In this document: positions 12,735 through 24,608 of the stretch, in pieces
How the letters are laid out: each line of letters begins with the position of its first letter
How positions within the stretch are numbered: the stretch's first letter is position 1
From: Proteus alimentorum
GTDB lineage: Bacteria; Pseudomonadota; Gammaproteobacteria; Enterobacterales; Enterobacteriaceae
NCBI RefSeq assembly: GCF_002607735.1
Contig: NZ_NBVR01000042.1
Location: 1 to 64,000 of the forward strand
Direction: 5' to 3'
Length of the DNA stretch: 64,000 nucleotides
Position numbers and translations under genes: made by a program
Notes under the pieces: generated by a model
Databases searched by the model: none
What the model was told of the DNA's origin: nothing
The model's input: only the letters and a program-made list of their open reading frames with translations

Positions 12735-12772
12735 AAAAAATAATAGCCGAAATATCGGCTATTATTTTTATT
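12735..12772. terminator. Bidirectional-looking terminator after pepT
   Basis: The stem AATAATAGCCGA pairs with TCGGCTATTATT around AATA, with an A-run on the left and a T-run on the right. It can work on either strand, and pepT ends about 20 nt away on the minus strand. Confidence 0.8.
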
Positions 12773-12791
12773 TTCGAAGCTCAATAAGCGA

Positions 12792-14036
12792 TTAGCTAAT
12801 CACTTTAGTCTTTTCTCTTTCAGCCGTTATTTCAGCAATGCGCATAATCACACTCACCGCCGCTTCCATGCCTTCTAAAGAGATAAATTCATGCTTACCA
12901 TGGAAATTATACCCCCCTGTAAAAATATTAGGGCAAGGTAATCCACGGTAAGAAAGTTGAGCGCCGTCTGTTCCACCACGAATAGGCTTGATATTTGGCT
13001 CAATATCACAATCAATCATGGCTTGTTTGGCTATTTCAATGATATGAGGGAATTGAACAACTTTATCATGCATATTGTAATAGCTATCATCAATCGTTAG
13101 CTCAATATAGCAATCAGGGTGCAGGCCCTTACCCACTTTCTCTGCAATCGCAATCATATTCTGTTTACGCTTTTCAAATAAGTTACGATTAAAATCACGG
13201 ATAATATAATGCATTTCCGCTCTTTCTACCGAGCCTTTGATACTTTGCAGATGGTAAAAACCTTCATAGCCATCAGTATTTTCTGGAGTTTCATCAACAG
13301 GGAGTTCTTGATGGATGCGTGTTGCTAATCCTAATGCATTAACCATCACCCCTTTTGCACTGCCTGGGTGAACATTGTTACCGACAATTTTGATATTCAC
13401 CGATGCAGCATTGAAGTTTTCATATTCCAATTCGCCAACACCACCACCATCAACGGTATACGCCCAGCTTGCGCCGAATGCTTTTAAATCTACATAATGC
13501 GCACCACGCCCGATTTCTTCATCAGGCGTAAAAGCGATGCGAATATCCCCATGAGGTCGATTGGTTTCTTTTAAGCGCACCATCGCAGTGATAATTTCAG
13601 CAATACCCGCTTTGTCGTCTGCACCCAGTAATGTTTTGCCATCCGTAGTAATTAATGTTTTACCAATCATTGAATGTAAGATTGGGAACATAACTGGCGA
13701 TAACACTTCATCACCAATACCTAAAGCAATATCACCACCACGATAATCTTCAAGCACTTGTGGTTTTACATGTTTTCCTGAAAAATCAGGAGATGTATCA
13801 AGATGCGAAATAAAGCCAATAACGGGCACTGGCCAAGATACATTGGATGGTAAACTTGCCATTACACATCCTTTGTCACTGAGCGTTACATCGGAAAAAC
13901 CCAGTTTTTTTAATTCTTGAGCCAATGCCTTAGCAAGTTTTAATTGTCCATCACTGCTTGGTGACATTTTTGAAGAAGGTTTTGATTGTGTATCAAAATT
14001 AATATATTCAAAAAAACGTTCTAATAATTTATCCAT
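12792..14036 (-). CDS. pepT: Peptidase T (tripeptide aminopeptidase)
   Basis: A cytoplasmic M20 zinc aminopeptidase that removes the N-terminal residue of tripeptides. The 414-aa protein shows the metal ligands in SHLDTSPD (about 78), GADDKAG (about 140) and the catalytic [10 protein letters not shown] (about 174). A late histidine near HGKHEFI completes the site. It precedes cobB by 52 nt on the opposite side of transcription order (cobB is upstream), so cotranscription is possible. The potABCD genes found next to pepT in E. coli are absent. Confidence 0.96.
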   Translation of the reverse strand: MDKLLERFFEYINFDTQSKPSSKMSPSSDGQLKLAKALAQELKKLGFSDVTLSDKGCVMASLPSNVSWPVPVIGFISHLDTSPDFSGKHVKPQVLEDYRGGDIALGIGDEVLSPVMFPILHSMIGKTLITTDGKTLLGADDKAGIAEIITAMVRLKETNRPHGDIRIAFTPDEEIGRGAHYVDLKAFGASWAYTVDGGGVGELEYENFNAASVNIKIVGNNVHPGSAKGVMVNALGLATRIHQELPVDETPENTDGYEGFYHLQSIKGSVERAEMHYIIRDFNRNLFEKRKQNMIAIAEKVGKGLHPDCYIELTIDDSYYNMHDKVVQFPHIIEIAKQAMIDCDIEPNIKPIRGGTDGAQLSYRGLPCPNIFTGGYNFHGKHEFISLEGMEAAVSVIMRIAEITAEREKTKVIS

Positions 14037-14088
14037 TTTGCCCCCTAAGATCTCTCTAAGAACAATAATAGGGAACTCTATAAAATAA

Positions 14089-14946
14089 TTATTGCGTCAA
14101 ATCAGCTTTAGGATCATTAATTAATTCAAACAATTTATGAACATATTCATCAACGACCTGACTTGCAGGACCATAATGTTTCTCTTCAAATTGGCTTTCA
14201 ACCAAACTGGGTTCAAGATTTAACTCTACGGTATGAGCGCCTGTTAACCGAGCTTCGTGGACAAAACCCGCAGCTGGATAAACATTTCCAGATGTACCGA
14301 TAGAGATAAAAATATCCGCCTCCGCCAAAGCACGATAAATCTCTTCCATACCAATAGGCATTTCACCAAACCAAACAATATGCGGGCGTAGTGGTGATGG
14401 GAATTGACAACAATGACAACGATCGGTTGTTTCTAAGTTCCCCTTCCACTCAAATACTTGACGAGATTGAGGACAACGCACTTTCAGCAATTCGCCATGC
14501 ATATGCAAAATATGTTTACTGCCTGCTTTTTCATGCAGGTTATCAATATTTTGCGTCACCAGTAAAAAATTTTCTTTACCTAAACATTGTTCTAGTTTCG
14601 CTAATGCATAATGCGCTTCATTAGGTTGAATAGAGGGTTGTTGCAATTGGCGACGACGTTCATTGTAAAACTGCTGAACCAATTGGGGATTGCGTTGATA
14701 ACCTTCAGGTGTTGCAACATCTTCAACGCGATGTTCTTCCCACAATCCATCTTCTGATCGGAATGTTTTAATTCCTGATTCAGCCGAAATGCCAGCCCCT
14801 GTTAATACAACAACTTTGGGTAAATTCATTTCATGTTCCGTTTTATGGGTTAGATGAAAATAGCGACAACGTGAATGTTGTCTACGCAAATTCTTAATTT
14901 TACGAAACTTCCTAAGCCGACGATGACGAAGTTTAAGTTTCATCAT
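14089..14946 (-). CDS. cobB: NAD-dependent protein deacylase (sirtuin)
   Basis: CobB removes acetyl and succinyl groups from lysines using NAD+. The 285-aa protein has the NAD motif GAGISAESG, the TQNIDNLHE block, the catalytic histidine in HMHGEL and zinc cysteines at VRCPQ and in CHCC. A very basic N-terminal tail of about 39 residues ([10 protein letters not shown]) matches the long CobB isoform known in Salmonella and E. coli. A second ATG at Met40 ([13 protein letters not shown]) would give the short isoform. nagK, next to cobB in E. coli, is missing here. Confidence 0.95.
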   Translation of the reverse strand: MMKLKLRHRRLRKFRKIKNLRRQHSRCRYFHLTHKTEHEMNLPKVVVLTGAGISAESGIKTFRSEDGLWEEHRVEDVATPEGYQRNPQLVQQFYNERRRQLQQPSIQPNEAHYALAKLEQCLGKENFLLVTQNIDNLHEKAGSKHILHMHGELLKVRCPQSRQVFEWKGNLETTDRCHCCQFPSPLRPHIVWFGEMPIGMEEIYRALAEADIFISIGTSGNVYPAAGFVHEARLTGAHTVELNLEPSLVESQFEEKHYGPASQVVDEYVHKLFELINDPKADLTQ

Positions 14947-15031
14947 TACAATCCTTGGTTTTCAAGTTTAAATATCGCGTTTCTTATCTTCATTAGTTTA
15001 AGCATTTTTTCTTCTTTGTATGTCAATAAAC

Positions 15032-16279
15032 TTATTGTCCACTTAAAATTCTTGCAGGATCTAGTTTAGTGGCTCGACGTGCCGGATACCAACTCGCTAT
15101 CAGGCTTAAGATCACAGTGGTGATAAATACAGAGAAAACGTCAATTAAATGCACTTCAGAAGGGAGGAAATCGACGAAATAAACATCGCCAGACAACACA
15201 CTATGTCCCGTTAATGATTCAATAACAGACACTAATGGCGTTAAATTATAAGCAACCAATACACCAAATATTACACCAGCAACACAGCCAATCATGCCTG
15301 ATAATAAGCCATACCATAAAAAGATATTCCGAATATGGCTATCTCGTGCGCCTAGCGTTCGTAAAATAGCAATATCACTACTTTTATCTCTTACTGCCAT
15401 AATCAGTGTTGAGACAATATTAAAACACGCTACACCAATCACTAAGATCATCGATAAATACATAATGCTACGGATCATCTGAATATCGCTATACATATAG
15501 CCATAGTCGCTTATCCAACTTTTGGCATAAACATATTCTTTGCTATTTAAACCTGCATTATGAATAATTTCATTCGCGAAAAAAGGATCTACTGTTTTCA
15601 CTTCAATCCCTGTAATGCCTTGCCCATAATCCATATAGTGTTGAGCATCGGCTAAAGGAATTAAGGCTAATTGGTGATCGAGCATCCCACTTAATTTAAA
15701 GATACCACTGACTTGTAGGCGAATACGTTTAGGCTGTAATAGCTTAGTTGGATCATCATTATTCGGGATTAATACCGTTAACCAATCACCCTGTTTAATT
15801 TTTAATGCATCTGCAACACCTTGCCCAATAATAATTTGTTGCTTACCAGCCTTAAAATTTTGCCATGCATTGTTTTGTACATATCGAGGTAATAAGCTGA
15901 TATCACCTTGTTTTTCAGGTGAAACCCCCATCACTTGTACTGCCTTTAACTCTGTTCCTTTTTCTAACAATCCCGTAAGTAAAATATAAGGAGCCGCAGC
16001 GACAACACCTTGGGTATTTTCAATACGAGGTAATGCTGATTGCCATTGTACAAATGGCTGTTCTACTGAATAAATTTGTCCGTGAGGCACCACAGATAAA
16101 ATGCGATTTTTTAATTCACGTTCAAACCCATTCATAGCACTTAAGCCAATAATTAAGACAGCAACACCAAGCATAATACCCAGTGTTGAAATAACTGAAA
16201 TTAAAGAAACCATTCCCGCACGTTTTCGCCCTCTTGAAAAACGTAATGCGGTCACTAATGCAAGTGGCAATTGCGCCAT
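15032..16279 (-). CDS. lolE: Lipoprotein-releasing ABC transporter permease LolE
   Basis: Inner-membrane subunit of LolCDE, which extracts outer-membrane lipoproteins and passes them to LolA. The 415-aa protein has one N-terminal helix, a large periplasmic domain (about 50-265) and three C-terminal helices with the MacB/FtsX-like coupling region around [12 protein letters not shown]. It begins one base inside the lolD stop (TAATG), so translation is coupled. It ends with [17 protein letters not shown] as in E. coli. Confidence 0.95.
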   Translation of the reverse strand: MAQLPLALVTALRFSRGRKRAGMVSLISVISTLGIMLGVAVLIIGLSAMNGFERELKNRILSVVPHGQIYSVEQPFVQWQSALPRIENTQGVVAAAPYILLTGLLEKGTELKAVQVMGVSPEKQGDISLLPRYVQNNAWQNFKAGKQQIIIGQGVADALKIKQGDWLTVLIPNNDDPTKLLQPKRIRLQVSGIFKLSGMLDHQLALIPLADAQHYMDYGQGITGIEVKTVDPFFANEIIHNAGLNSKEYVYAKSWISDYGYMYSDIQMIRSIMYLSMILVIGVACFNIVSTLIMAVRDKSSDIAILRTLGARDSHIRNIFLWYGLLSGMIGCVAGVIFGVLVAYNLTPLVSVIESLTGHSVLSGDVYFVDFLPSEVHLIDVFSVFITTVILSLIASWYPARRATKLDPARILSGQ

Positions 16280-17037
16280 TATTTCACTCCTGAAATTGCG
16301 TTTTGTGACTGTAGTTGACCATCTTTCATTTCAAGTTGGCGCTGAAAACGAGCAGCCAGTGATAAATCATGCGTTACGACCAGAAAAGCGGTTTGTTTTT
16401 CTCTGTTCAACTTAATCAACAATTCAAAAATCCCTTCTGCATTTTTCTGATCAAGATTACCCGTTGGTTCATCAGCAAGGACTAATGCAGGATCGTTCAC
16501 TAATGCTCTCGCAATCGCAACACGTTGTCTCTCACCACCAGAAAGCTCTGAAGGACGGTGATGAGCGCGACCTTTTAACCCAACCGCTTCAAGTAAAGAC
16601 ATCGCTTTTTCTTTCGCAACTGAAGCGCTCGTGCCACCAATCATCAGTGGCATAGCAACATTTTCAAGTGCGGTAAAATCAGGTAATAAATGATGAAATT
16701 GATAAATAAAACCCAATTGGCTATTACGTAGATCAGCCTTTTCAGAAGAGGTTAATTTATTAAGTGATTGCCCTTTAAAAAAGACTTCACCTGATGTTGG
16801 TGAATCTAATCCACCCAGTAAATGTAATAAGGTACTTTTTCCTGAGCCTGAACTTCCCACTATGGCAAGAAAATCGCCCTTCTCCATTTTAAAAGAGACT
16901 GATTTCAGCACTTGAGTGGAAATAGAACCATCTTGATATTGTTTACATAGGGCGTGGCAATCCAATAAACCATCTTTGTTAATTTGCATTTGTTTTTCTG
17001 ATGCCATGGGTTGTTTATTCAAAGAAGAATTACTCAT
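16279..17037 (-). CDS. lolD: Lipoprotein-releasing ABC transporter ATPase LolD
   Basis: ATPase of LolCDE. Walker [10 protein letters not shown], signature [15 protein letters not shown], Walker [14 protein letters not shown] and the H-loop VVTHD are all present. I start at ATG 17037, inside ATGAGTAA that overlaps the lolC stop by 8 nt; the open frame continues upstream but only within lolC. The protein is about 20 residues longer at its N-terminus than E. coli LolD, so Met at MQINKDG could be the real start. Confidence 0.95.
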   Translation of the reverse strand: MSNSSLNKQPMASEKQMQINKDGLLDCHALCKQYQDGSISTQVLKSVSFKMEKGDFLAIVGSSGSGKSTLLHLLGGLDSPTSGEVFFKGQSLNKLTSSEKADLRNSQLGFIYQFHHLLPDFTALENVAMPLMIGGTSASVAKEKAMSLLEAVGLKGRAHHRPSELSGGERQRVAIARALVNDPALVLADEPTGNLDQKNAEGIFELLIKLNREKQTAFLVVTHDLSLAARFQRQLEMKDGQLQSQNAISGVK

Positions 17038-18232
17038 AACGTAGCGCCTCTGCTGGCTGAATAGCCGCGGCCCGCCAAGACGGGTATAAAGTGGATAAAA
17101 GGGAAATGACAATAGCGGAGAAACCAATCATAAAGACGCGCCCCCACTCCAGTGTTGCGGGCAATTCCACACCTTGAGGGATAAGTCCTACCGCTGGCAT
17201 AATGACGTTTAATTGGCTTGAAAGTAATGCGCCTAACAGCCCACCAGCCACTGCCCCTAAAATACCTGCTCCTGCACCTTGTAGCATAAAGATGGACATA
17301 ATCTGAGCGCGTTTTAAGCCCATAGTTTGCAAGATAGCAACTTCACCTTGTTTTTCCATGACCAACAAAGAAAGTGAAGTAATAATATTAAAAGCTGCCA
17401 CCGCTATAATTAAGCTTAATAATAATCCCATCATATTTTTTTCCATTTTAACCGCTTGGAAAAATTCACCTTTACGCTCGCGCCAATCTCTCCAACTTAG
17501 ATTTTTATCTAAAGGTTGGGCACTGTATTTTTCAATATTGAGAGGATCAGTAAAGAAAAGACGCCATCCTGTAATATTACCTGGCTGATAGCGCATTAAA
17601 CGCGCTGCATCTTGCTGATTCACTAAGAGTTGTGAGGCATCTGCATCACCACCACTTTGGAAAATACCTTTAACGGTAAATAACCGTTGGCTCGGTAATC
17701 TCCCCATTGGCGTTAATTGGCTCACGCTTGGCACAATAAGGCGGATATTATCACCTTCTTTTGCTTTTAACTGTTTAGCTAGGCCACTTCCTAAAATCAC
17801 ACCATAATCACCCGCTTTTAACATAGAAAAATCGCCATAACGAATATGTTTCGTTAAAGGTTCATCTTGCTCTTTTTCTATACCCAGCATGACACCAACG
17901 CTGATATTGTCTTTACTTTGCAAAACAACATCGCCTTCTACTAAAGGCGTCACGTTTATGATACCTTCACGCGTCAGTAATCTTTCAGCTATATTGGGAT
18001 CTCGGGGTAATTGCCCGTTAGGTGATGTCACGATTGCTTGTGGAATATAAGCAAGAATGCTTTCTTGCAATGAACGTTCAAAGCCATTCATGACAGAGGT
18101 CACTGTGATCAGTGCCGCTACACCTAACATAATCCCTAAAGCGGATAGCCATGAGACGAAGCGACCGAATTTATCGACCGCACGACCCCGCATATAACGG
18201 AGCCCTATATAAAATGAGACAGAATTGTACAT
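17030..18232 (-). CDS. lolC: Lipoprotein-releasing ABC transporter permease LolC
   Basis: First gene of the lolCDE operon and partner of LolE. The 400-aa protein has a leading helix after [16 protein letters not shown], a periplasmic domain, and three helices from about residue 265. [14 protein letters not shown] is the ATPase-coupling region. LolC normally provides the LolA-binding hook in the periplasmic part. It is divergent from mfd with about 195 nt between the starts. Confidence 0.95.
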   Translation of the reverse strand: MYNSVSFYIGLRYMRGRAVDKFGRFVSWLSALGIMLGVAALITVTSVMNGFERSLQESILAYIPQAIVTSPNGQLPRDPNIAERLLTREGIINVTPLVEGDVVLQSKDNISVGVMLGIEKEQDEPLTKHIRYGDFSMLKAGDYGVILGSGLAKQLKAKEGDNIRLIVPSVSQLTPMGRLPSQRLFTVKGIFQSGGDADASQLLVNQQDAARLMRYQPGNITGWRLFFTDPLNIEKYSAQPLDKNLSWRDWRERKGEFFQAVKMEKNMMGLLLSLIIAVAAFNIITSLSLLVMEKQGEVAILQTMGLKRAQIMSIFMLQGAGAGILGAVAGGLLGALLSSQLNVIMPAVGLIPQGVELPATLEWGRVFMIGFSAIVISLLSTLYPSWRAAAIQPAEALRYE

Positions 18233-18426
18233 GAAATCTGTGCTGTTCCTGTTGCTAATGCGAAGTGTTCAGGGATAATAAAGGGTAGTCTTACTGAATG
18301 GAACCACTCTATTCCCAAACTGTGGTTTTTTCTTTTATCTTAACCTGCCCGCCAGTTTAAGCTTTAGCCATTAAGCTAAAGATGTGTTGGGAGTTAACTA
18401 CAACAAAGAGTTCACATTACACGCTT

Positions 18427-21400
18427 ATGTCCTCAGAATATCGTTATCAACTTCCTATAAAACAAGGGGATACTCGTCAGCTAGGTCAACTGACTGGTGC
18501 CGCTTGTGCTCTAGAATGTGCAGAGATCATCAAACGTCACTCTGGATTAGTCGTTCTTGTTACTCGTGATATGCAAAATGCGTTGCGTTTACAAGATGAA
18601 ATCCGTCAGTTTTGTGATTATCCAGTAGAGACATTATCGGATTGGGAAACGCTGCCATACGACAGTTTCTCACCGCACCAAGAAATTATCTCAAACCGCC
18701 TTTCTACGCTATACCGTATTCCATCACTTCTCAAGGGAATTTTAATCTTACCTGTCAATACGTTAATGCAGAAAGTCTGCCCTACGGATTATCTCGCAAG
18801 TCATGCGTTGGTAATGCAAAAAGGAGAGGTACTTTCTCGTGATAATTTACGTAAAACGTTAGATGGAGCGGGATATCGCCACGTCGAGCAAGTATTAGAG
18901 CATGGGGAATACGCTACGCGTGGTGCATTATTAGACTTATTTCCTATGGGAAGTGAATTTCCTTATCGTATTGATTTTTTCGATGACGAAATAGATAGCC
19001 TGCGTACTTTTGATGTCGATACACAGCGGACATTAGCTGAAGTTGATCAAATTAATTTACTGCCTGCCCATGAATTCCCAACAGATGCAAATGCGATCGA
19101 AATTTTCCGTAGCCAATGGCGTGAACGATTTGATGTAAGACGTGATCCTGAACATATTTATCAGCAAGTCAGTAAACACATATTGCCAACGGGTATTGAA
19201 TATTGGCAATCCCTGTTTTTTGAACAACCCTTATCTCACTTATTTGCTTATTTTCCTAAAAACACATTGATAGTGACGCAAGATCTACACGATTTTGCAG
19301 AAAAATTTTGGCAAGACATTAATCAACGTTTTGAAAGCCGTCGCGTTGATCCTATGCGACCCCTGTTACCACCTGATGATATTTGGCTGAATGTTGATAA
19401 ATTTAATAAAGAGTTAAAACAGTGGCCTCGTATTCAACTTAAAACAGAAACGTTGCCAGAAAAAGCGGGGCAGACCAATTTAGGCTATCAACCCCTTCCT
19501 GATTTATCGATTAACGCTCAAAGCAAATCACCTTTAGATAACTTACGCCGATTCCAAGAACAATTTTCAGGCAGTGTTATTTTCTCTGTTGAAAGTGAAG
19601 GACGACGTGAAACCGTACAAGAGCTTTTATCGCGGATAAAAATAGCCCCCAAGCAGATCATTGAATTATCGGATGCTCAAGAGAAAGGTTTTTACTTTAT
19701 CATTGGTGCGGCTGAACATGGATTTATTGATAGCCATCGTCAATTAGCCATGATCTGTGAAAGTGATATGTTGGGTGAACGCGTTAATCGTCGTCGCCAA
19801 GACAATCGTCGCGCTATTAATACAGATACTTTAATTCGTAACCTTGCTGAATTAAGCATAGGACAACCGGTTGTCCACCTTCAGCATGGTGTTGGTCGCT
19901 ATCAAGGAATGACCACTCTCGAAGCGGGTGGCGTTAAAGCTGAATACTTGATGTTAAGCTACGCGGGCAATGACAAGCTTTATGTACCTGTTTCATCACT
20001 GCATTTAATCAGCCGTTATTCTGGTGGCGCCGATGAAAATGCCCCACTGCATAAATTGGGTGGCGATGCATGGGTAAGAGCGCGCCAAAAAGCCGCCGAA
20101 AAAGTGCGTGATGTCGCAGCAGAGTTATTAGATGTTTATGCTCAGCGTGAAGTAAAAACAGGCTTTGCCTTTAAAATGGATAAAGAGCAGTACCAGTCAT
20201 TCCGCCAAAGCTTTCCTTTTGAAACAACACCTGATCAAGAAATGGCTATCAATGCTGTACTTAGCGATATGTGCCAAGCCATTTCAATGGATAGATTGGT
20301 GTGTGGCGATGTCGGATTTGGTAAAACAGAAGTGGCAATGCGTGCCGCATTTCTTGCCGTGAACAACAATAAACAAGTCGCCATTTTAGTGCCAACCACC
20401 TTATTGGCTCAGCAACATTTTGATAATTTCCGTGATCGTTTTGCTAATTGGCCCGTTAACATTGAGATGATCTCACGTTTTCGTAGCGCAAAAGAGCAAC
20501 AGCAAATTACAGAAAAATTGGCTGAAGGAACGGTTGATATTGTCATTGGTACACACAAACTCCTGCAACCTAATATCCAATGGAAAGATTTAGGGCTATT
20601 AATTGTCGATGAAGAGCACCGCTTTGGGGTTCGTCACAAAGAGCGGATAAAAGCCATGCGTGCAAATGTCGATATTTTAACGCTAACAGCAACACCTATT
20701 CCTCGTACGTTAAATATGGCAATGAGTGGCATGCGTGATCTTTCCATTATTGCAACACCACCAGCACGTCGTTTATCCGTGAAAACCTTTGTACGAGAAT
20801 ATGATGACTTAGTGGTGCGCGAAGCTATCTTGCGTGAAACATTGCGTGGCGGACAAGTTTATTACTTGTATAACGATGTTGAAAATATCGAAAAAGCACG
20901 CGATAGACTGGCTGAACTTGTTCCTGAAGCACGTATTGGTATCGGTCATGGACAAATGCGTGAACGTGAACTTGAGCGTGTGATGAATGATTTCCATCAC
21001 CAACGTTTTAATGTGTTACTTTGCACCACAATTATTGAAACTGGTATCGATATACCAAGCGCGAACACCATTATTATTGAACGTGCCGATCACTTTGGTT
21101 TAGCGCAATTACACCAGTTACGTGGTCGCGTAGGTCGTTCTCATCATCAAGCTTATGCTTATTTGTTGACACCACATCCTAAAGCAATGACAAAGGATGC
21201 GCATAAACGTTTAGAAGCGATTGCTTCACTGGAAGATTTGGGGGCAGGTTTTGCATTAGCGACTCATGACCTCGAAATTCGAGGTGCCGGTGAATTATTA
21301 GGTGAAGAGCAGAGCGGTCAAATGAATACCGTCGGCTTCTCTCTTTATATGGAATTGCTAGAAAGTGCGGTAGAAGCGCTTAAAGAAGGTAGAGAACCCT

Positions 21401-21876
21401 CACTTGAAGATCTCACCAATCAACAAACTGAAATTGAATTAAGAATGCCAGTCTTGTTGCCTGATGAGTACATTCCTGATGTAAATGTCAGACTTTCATT
21501 CTATAAACGAATAGCCAGTGCTATCGACTTAACAGAGCTTAATGATCTAAGAGCAGAGTTAATTGATCGATTTGGTAAATTGCCTGATGCTGGGCGTTAT
21601 CTACTGCGTAATGCGGCGATTCGCTTAAGCGCAATGAGCTTGGGTATCACGCGAATTGAAGCCCATGATAAAGGTGGATTTATTGAGTTTGGTGAAAAGA
21701 ACAAGGTTGATCCAGGATATTTAATCAGCTTACTTCAAGAGCAGCCTGCTATTTTCCGTTTAGATGGCCCATCAAAACTGAAATTTATTACTGATTTAAC
21801 TGAACGCGAGAAACGACTCACTTTTATTGATGATATGTTAAAGGCATTTGATGAGCATAAAATAGCCGCACTCTAA
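18427..21876 (+). CDS. mfd: Transcription-repair coupling factor Mfd
   Basis: Mfd removes stalled RNA polymerase and recruits UvrA. The 1149-aa protein contains the UvrB-like N-terminal module, the RNA-polymerase-binding domain around QPVVHLQHGVGRY, and helicase motifs GDVGFGKTEVAM (Walker A), VDEEHRFGV (DEEH box) and LTATPIPRTLNMA. It then has RGRVGRSHHQAYAYL and the C-terminal UvrA-masking domain. I use ATG 18427 because homologues begin at the xxxYRYxLP segment; an upstream ATG at 18382 adds 15 unconserved residues. Confidence 0.97.
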   Translation: MSSEYRYQLPIKQGDTRQLGQLTGAACALECAEIIKRHSGLVVLVTRDMQNALRLQDEIRQFCDYPVETLSDWETLPYDSFSPHQEIISNRLSTLYRIPSLLKGILILPVNTLMQKVCPTDYLASHALVMQKGEVLSRDNLRKTLDGAGYRHVEQVLEHGEYATRGALLDLFPMGSEFPYRIDFFDDEIDSLRTFDVDTQRTLAEVDQINLLPAHEFPTDANAIEIFRSQWRERFDVRRDPEHIYQQVSKHILPTGIEYWQSLFFEQPLSHLFAYFPKNTLIVTQDLHDFAEKFWQDINQRFESRRVDPMRPLLPPDDIWLNVDKFNKELKQWPRIQLKTETLPEKAGQTNLGYQPLPDLSINAQSKSPLDNLRRFQEQFSGSVIFSVESEGRRETVQELLSRIKIAPKQIIELSDAQEKGFYFIIGAAEHGFIDSHRQLAMICESDMLGERVNRRRQDNRRAINTDTLIRNLAELSIGQPVVHLQHGVGRYQGMTTLEAGGVKAEYLMLSYAGNDKLYVPVSSLHLISRYSGGADENAPLHKLGGDAWVRARQKAAEKVRDVAAELLDVYAQREVKTGFAFKMDKEQYQSFRQSFPFETTPDQEMAINAVLSDMCQAISMDRLVCGDVGFGKTEVAMRAAFLAVNNNKQVAILVPTTLLAQQHFDNFRDRFANWPVNIEMISRFRSAKEQQQITEKLAEGTVDIVIGTHKLLQPNIQWKDLGLLIVDEEHRFGVRHKERIKAMRANVDILTLTATPIPRTLNMAMSGMRDLSIIATPPARRLSVKTFVREYDDLVVREAILRETLRGGQVYYLYNDVENIEKARDRLAELVPEARIGIGHGQMRERELERVMNDFHHQRFNVLLCTTIIETGIDIPSANTIIIERADHFGLAQLHQLRGRVGRSHHQAYAYLLTPHPKAMTKDAHKRLEAIASLEDLGAGFALATHDLEIRGAGELLGEEQSGQMNTVGFSLYMELLESAVEALKEGREPSLEDLTNQQTEIELRMPVLLPDEYIPDVNVRLSFYKRIASAIDLTELNDLRAELIDRFGKLPDAGRYLLRNAAIRLSAMSLGITRIEAHDKGGFIEFGEKNKVDPGYLISLLQEQPAIFRLDGPSKLKFITDLTEREKRLTFIDDMLKAFDEHKIAAL

Positions 21877-21892
21877 CGGTTATCGAATTAAC

Positions 21893-21936
21893 AGAAAGGC
21901 GTAATAAAGTAACTTTATTACGCCTTTCTTTTTATA
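21893..21936 (+). terminator. Strong terminator after mfd
   Basis: Two exact 18-nt complementary arms (21893-21910 and 21912-21929) are followed by a T-run. The structure separates convergent mfd and umoD and may serve both. Confidence 0.9.
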
Positions 21937-21945
21937 TTGTTAGGT

Positions 21946-22446
21946 TTATTCTTTGCGGCAAGGTACTTTTTCATTCATAGAACAATAAGGTTCTTGTTCT
22001 AAAATCAACCTACCATCAGGATCTAACGCGATAACTTCACCGGGTTTAAACGTGGTACGGACTTTGCCCGGTGTTCCATCGATAGTATAAAGTACATCGT
22101 AACCAACGATTCTACGCTCTTGTCGATAAATCGGGATGCACTCTTTAAATTGAGGATAAGGGAAATTAGCAATATTGCTGTTATTGAGTGCTTCAATCAT
22201 ATAAAACACTCGACACTCTTGTTCTGCTGGGTGAAATCGTGACAATTTTTCTGGTGTAAAAGGTGTCGGTAAGCCAATTCGATGACAATACTCTTCTGTC
22301 ACAAAAACGGTCGATTTAATAGGTGTAGCCGAAACGACATGAGCGTATTGAGGCTGGGGAAATACCCACCTCCATATAATAAATGAAAGAATAGCTAATA
22401 CAATGATTAGTCCTATTAGTGTGTACTTTCTGACATTAACACCCAC
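21946..22446 (-). CDS. umoD: UmoD/YcfJ-like membrane-anchored regulator of flagella
   Basis: The 166-aa protein has one N-terminal membrane helix (about 10-28, from IGLIIVLAILSFIIWRW) and a periplasmic domain. That domain begins YAHVVSATPI and has GYDVLYTIDGTPGKV followed by a PGE-type turn. This is the pattern of P. mirabilis UmoD, an upregulator of flhDC and swarming, and of the end of E. coli YcfJ. The position between mfd and ndh equals that of ycfJ. The Gly-zipper of YcfJ is not seen. Four cysteines (EYC, ECR, KEC, PYC) could form disulfides. The assignment rests on remembered similarity and synteny. Confidence 0.72.
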   Translation of the reverse strand: MGVNVRKYTLIGLIIVLAILSFIIWRWVFPQPQYAHVVSATPIKSTVFVTEEYCHRIGLPTPFTPEKLSRFHPAEQECRVFYMIEALNNSNIANFPYPQFKECIPIYRQERRIVGYDVLYTIDGTPGKVRTTFKPGEVIALDPDGRLILEQEPYCSMNEKVPCRKE

Positions 22447-23230
22447 TTTTACCCCTTTTTATCTGTTTTATCCTTAATTGCTACAGATACGTAATAAAAG
22501 CCACTGTTTCACGCTAACTGGCTAATATATTGAGTATTCAATAAATAAATTCTCTAATCTGATAGCTTAATTCAACATCCATGCTGATTAACATAATAAG
22601 TAAACTACGTATTTATGACATGTTAAATACACCACTTATTTCTGTTTTAATTACTTAATTAAATAAATACTGACTACATTCTTAATGACTTACACATTAT
22701 ATTAAGATAGATCTTAATTTATTAAGCTGAAAAAATAGAAATCGTTATCCTATTTATAATACATCATTATGATAACACTAAGTTAACAAATGTCGCCTAA
22801 AAATAGGAGATATTTCATATTTAACTCATATTATAAAATTTACTTTTAAGATTTATAAAATTATTTTACCCACTTAAACATGAGTAAAAATAACACGTTA
22901 AGCATATCTTTAATAATTTTCACTTATTAGCTTTCTAATATAAAGCTACGAAATACCATAACATTTTATTTGATGAATTAATGAATTAAACATCATTTTT
23001 TATTTAAGAAAAGTCTTAAATAATTTAGCGTAATAAATAAAATAAACGCTATCTTTAATATTACAAGTTTGACCTTAATGATAAAATTATATTTATCATT
23101 GTTCTATTGAGCTTTAGAGTTATTGGTTATTTTCGATATGGACAGATAAATCATCTAGTGCTTTATGCTGAGATTATTTATCTTATTTAGATATTCTCAT
23201 TTAATTATTTAATTTGAAAGAAAAAATAGA
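22447..23230. other. Long AT-rich intergenic region
   Basis: About 780 nt with very low GC between the umoD start and the ndh terminator. I find no open frame with a ribosome site, no tRNA and no clear repeat. It probably holds the umoD promoter, and the AT-richness would suit H-NS binding (inference). The E. coli genes bhsA and ldtC that lie nearby in that genome are absent. Confidence 0.5.
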
Positions 23231-23259
23231 TAAAAAACCCTCATATAATATGAGGGTTT
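23231..23259 (-). terminator. Intrinsic terminator of ndh
   Basis: An 11-bp perfect stem AAACCCTCATA around a 3-nt loop is followed on the minus strand by TTTTTT. Confidence 0.85.
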
Positions 23260-23300
23260 AAAAAGATAACTTCTATCTTACCTGAAAAGCAAAAGATAAA

Positions 23301-24608
23301 TTAATGAAGTTTTAGTTTAGGTCTAATCACTCTGTTGATTGATCCGACTAACATCATAAGTCCCGTTTTGATATAACCATGCAAAGCGATTTGATGCATT
23401 CGATATAAAGAGATATATACAATCCGCGCTATGCGCCCTTCGATCATCATATCCCCTTTCATCAAATTACCCATCAAACTCCCGACAGTACTAAATTTAG
23501 AGAGTGAAACTAATGAGCCATGATCGGTAAACACATAATCTTTTAGCGGTTTGTCTTTTAACATTGCTAAAATATTGCCGTAACAACGACTTGCCATTTG
23601 ATGTGCGGATTGTGCTCTTGGAGGAACAAAGCCGCCCTCTTTTCTTGGACAAGAAGAACAGTCACCAATCGCAAAGATAGACTCATCTAAGGTTGTTTGT
23701 AAGGTAGGTTTAACAACCAACTGATTAATACGGTTAGTTTCTAGACCCGCAATCTCTTTCATAAAATCAGGCGCTTTAATACCAGCCGCCCACACCATTA
23801 AGTCAGCATTGATATGCTCACCCTCTTTGGTGTTTAATCCACCTTCATCTGCGCTTGTGACCATGGTTTTGGTCATCACTCGCACACCTAATTTTGTTAA
23901 TTCTTGATGCGCAGCACTAGAAATACGCACTGGTAATGCAGGTAATATGCGTTCTCCAGCTTCAACCAAAGTAATATTTAATGCTGAAGGTGCTAATTTT
24001 TTTAATCCATAGCTATTAAGCTGGCGTACCGCATTATGCAGTTCAGCTGAAAGCTCAACCCCCGTTGCACCACCACCCACAATCGCAATATTTACCTTAC
24101 GATTTTCTTCTTGTGCATTGGTATCTGCGGAGTATTTTAAAAATAAATTCAACATTTCGTTATGAAAACGATGTGCTTGTTGAGGACTGTCCAAGAAAAT
24201 ACAGTTCTCTTTAATACCTGGAGTGCCAAAATCGTTTGATTTACTGCCCAATGCCATCACTAAAATATCGTAATCTAATGTGCGTTCAGGTACGAGTAGC
24301 GCTTGATCTTCATCATAAATAGCAGCCAGTGTGATATTTTTTTGCTCACGATCAAGCCCTGTTAATGAGCCTAATTGGAAATTGAAATGATGGTTATAGC
24401 CGTGTGCTAGATAGCTTAAAGCATCAACACCATCATCTAAAGAGCCCGTTGCCACTTCATGTAAAAGAGGTTTCCATAGATGACTGTTGTTGCGATCCAC
24501 TAAAGTGATTTCTGCTTTTTTGCTGCGTCCTAATTTATTGCCTAATTTGGTCGCAAGTTCTAAGCCACCAGCGCCACCACCGACAATAACAATTTTTTTT
24601 AATGACAT
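23301..24608 (-). CDS. ndh: NADH dehydrogenase II (NADH:quinone oxidoreductase)
   Basis: A non-proton-pumping, membrane-attached flavoenzyme that passes NADH electrons to quinone. The 435-aa protein has two Rossmann dinucleotide folds, [15 protein letters not shown] at the N-terminus (FAD) and [14 protein letters not shown] near residue 180 (NADH). It also has the [10 protein letters not shown] flavin motif and a C-terminal amphipathic region for membrane attachment. An exact FNR-type box lies 140 nt upstream, matching the FNR repression known for E. coli ndh. Confidence 0.96.
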   Translation of the reverse strand: MSLKKIVIVGGGAGGLELATKLGNKLGRSKKAEITLVDRNNSHLWKPLLHEVATGSLDDGVDALSYLAHGYNHHFNFQLGSLTGLDREQKNITLAAIYDEDQALLVPERTLDYDILVMALGSKSNDFGTPGIKENCIFLDSPQQAHRFHNEMLNLFLKYSADTNAQEENRKVNIAIVGGGATGVELSAELHNAVRQLNSYGLKKLAPSALNITLVEAGERILPALPVRISSAAHQELTKLGVRVMTKTMVTSADEGGLNTKEGEHINADLMVWAAGIKAPDFMKEIAGLETNRINQLVVKPTLQTTLDESIFAIGDCSSCPRKEGGFVPPRAQSAHQMASRCYGNILAMLKDKPLKDYVFTDHGSLVSLSKFSTVGSLMGNLMKGDMMIEGRIARIVYISLYRMHQIALHGYIKTGLMMLVGSINRVIRPKLKLH

